Below, in pieces: positions 4,133-5,228 of a stretch of 5,228 nt of DNA. The position numbers and the translations under genes were made by a program. Source of the stretch: an uncultured Alphaproteobacteria bacterium (lineage in GTDB: Bacteria; Pseudomonadota; Alphaproteobacteria; Rickettsiales; UBA1997). Location of the stretch: contig CAIOKL010000051.1 in the NCBI GenBank assembly GCA_903858915.1, positions 1 through 5,228 on the forward strand, written 5' to 3'. How positions within the stretch are numbered: position 1 is the first letter of the stretch; each line of letters begins with the position of its first letter. The notes under the pieces were generated by a model, which saw nothing but the letters and a program-made list of their open reading frames with translations, was not told the origin of the DNA and did no database searches.

Positions 4133-5228
4133 TTATTTAAAATTTTTAAAATATTGATTAACGGAATTGGTTAATGTTTTGGCGACAAGCCTACGGTAAG
4201 AAACGCTGTTAAGCATTTCTTCTTCGCGACGATTTGATAAATAGCCAAGTTCAATTAAGACTGAAGCCATGTCGGGAGCGGTTAGAACCATAAATCCCGC
4301 AAAGCGATGGGTGTTTTGTAAAATTTCAATTTCAACTTTTTTAATGTCCCTGATGACATATTTGGCAAAGCGCGCCGAGCTATTTTTCGATTCTCTTTGC
4401 GACAAATCAATCAAGGTTTTCATTATATCTTTGCTTGCTCCCGAAAAATCTATGCCATTAATTATATCGGCTTGATTTTCTTTTTGCGCCAAAAGCCCAG
4501 CCTGTTTATCGGAAGAGTTATCGGACAATGTATAAATCGAAAATCCCGAAACATGATTATCGGCGATTGAATTGGCGTGAAGAGAAATAAATAAATCAGC
4601 TTTTTTGCGTCTTGACTTAGCAACTCTTTTGTCGAGAGGAATAAAAAAATCTTCATCGCGAGTTAAATAAACTTTATATTTTTTCTCATTCATTAAATGT
4701 TTCGCAAGCTCTTTGGCGTATGATAAAGTGATGTTTTTTTCTTTGGTTCGAGCATAAACGCCGATGGTCCCTGGGTCTTTTCCGCCATGACCCGCATCAA
4801 TTATTATGACGGGCTTATTGAGTGGTCGAGAAATTTTTTTATCACTTGAAATTTCTGTTTGCGGAATTTCAGTTTTGTCTTTTTGAAGAAGCGGTTTCGC
4901 TGTTCTGACTTTATATTTTACAATTGAATTGGAGGTTTTTTTTATGATTAAATCCGCATCATTTTTATTTTCTTTTGGAGTTTTTTCATCTTCTTTTTTA
5001 ACAATAATTTCTTTGGTAACTTTTTCTTTAGAAATATTTTGTGGAGAAATTTTTTCATTTTGATTTTTTTCTAAAACGGGTGGTTGTAAATTATTTTTTT
5101 CAATTGGAATTGGTTGATTTATCTTACGAATCTTTGGCTCAAGCGTACAAGAAATAATTTTATTTTTTTTATCAAAATTGGTATTTTTTGCCAAATATTT
5201 TTCTTGAAAAAACAAAGTTATCACCAAA
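4133..5228 (-). CDS. amiC: N-acetylmuramoyl-L-alanine amidase, AmiC/Amidase_3 family (N-terminus cut by window edge)
   Basis: The enzyme hydrolyses the bond between N-acetylmuramic acid and the peptide stem, splitting septal or turning-over peptidoglycan in the periplasm. In the 364 residues visible, the C-terminal Amidase_3 domain spans about 138-362. The zinc ligands are H147 (DAGHGG), E163 (KEKN) and H217 (SLHAN), and the catalytic E326 lies in LIELGYLSN, all intact. An insertion at about 235-290, including LLAQKENQADIINGI, resembles the region of E. coli AmiC and AmiB that folds as an autoinhibitory helix relieved by EnvC/NlpD-type activators. Residues about 14-135 are a Lys/Glu/Asn-rich linker with no recognisable AMIN domain. 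The first residues (LVITLFF) look like the end of a signal peptide or anchor. A TTG at 5227 could be read as a start, but the frame is open to the window edge and the true start is probably outside. The gene is probably cotranscribed with the downstream Asn-rich gene and, by alphaproteobacterial precedent, is linked to mrcA. Confidence 0.93.
   Translation of the reverse strand, partial: LVITLFFQEKYLAKNTNFDKKNKIISCTLEPKIRKINQPIPIEKNNLQPPVLEKNQNEKISPQNISKEKVTKEIIVKKEDEKTPKENKNDADLIIKKTSNSIVKYKVRTAKPLLQKDKTEIPQTEISSDKKISRPLNKPVIIIDAGHGGKDPGTIGVYARTKEKNITLSYAKELAKHLMNEKKYKVYLTRDEDFFIPLDKRVAKSRRKKADLFISLHANSIADNHVSGFSIYTLSDNSSDKQAGLLAQKENQADIINGIDFSGASKDIMKTLIDLSQRESKNSSARFAKYVIRDIKKVEIEILQNTHRFAGFMVLTAPDMASVLIELGYLSNRREEEMLNSVSYRRLVAKTLTNSVNQYFKNFK

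Noticed and set aside
4269..4656. Two overlapping small frames (4269-4475 plus, 4462-4656 minus) within the amidase
   Set aside because: Both lie within the conserved catalytic domain of the amidase, in other frames.

Overview
The window is an AT-rich stretch of bacterial chromosome in which every supported gene lies on the minus strand. Reading with transcription, from right to left, the order is: a cell-wall amidase cut by the right edge (5228-4133), a 200-residue Asn-rich protein of unknown function (4126-3524), the bifunctional peptidoglycan synthase PBP1A (3452-960), and two small membrane proteins that look like the F and G subunits of a multisubunit Mrp/Mnh-type cation/proton antiporter (960-712 and 715-407). 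A 406-base gene-free tail follows, holding a strong factor-independent terminator for the operon.

The amidase-then-PBP1A order and the PBP1A architecture point to Alphaproteobacteria, where this pair is commonly adjacent and often followed by prfB. The low GC content, Asn/Lys/Ile-rich proteins and unusually streamlined gene junctions suggest a Rickettsiales-like or other host-associated lineage. This placement is an inference from gene content and composition and was not tested by a search. prfB is not seen after mrcA; mnhF and mnhG sit there instead.

The genes are tightly packed. There are 6 nt between the amidase and the unknown protein. The mrcA stop and mnhF start share one base (TAATG), and mnhF and mnhG overlap by four bases (ATGA). 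Only the 71-nt gap before mrcA could hold an internal promoter, and a good sigma70-like candidate is there (TTGCAA, 17 nt, TAAAAT). Functionally, the amidase cuts peptide stems from peptidoglycan and PBP1A polymerises and crosslinks new strands. The Mrp-like subunits would belong to an inner-membrane ion exchanger, so the unit appears to join envelope synthesis with ion or pH homeostasis.

The most unusual items are the repeat-bearing Asn-rich protein between the two cell-wall enzymes and the translational coupling of a PBP1A gene to isolated antiporter subunits. I found no RNA gene, CRISPR array, insertion sequence or phage feature.
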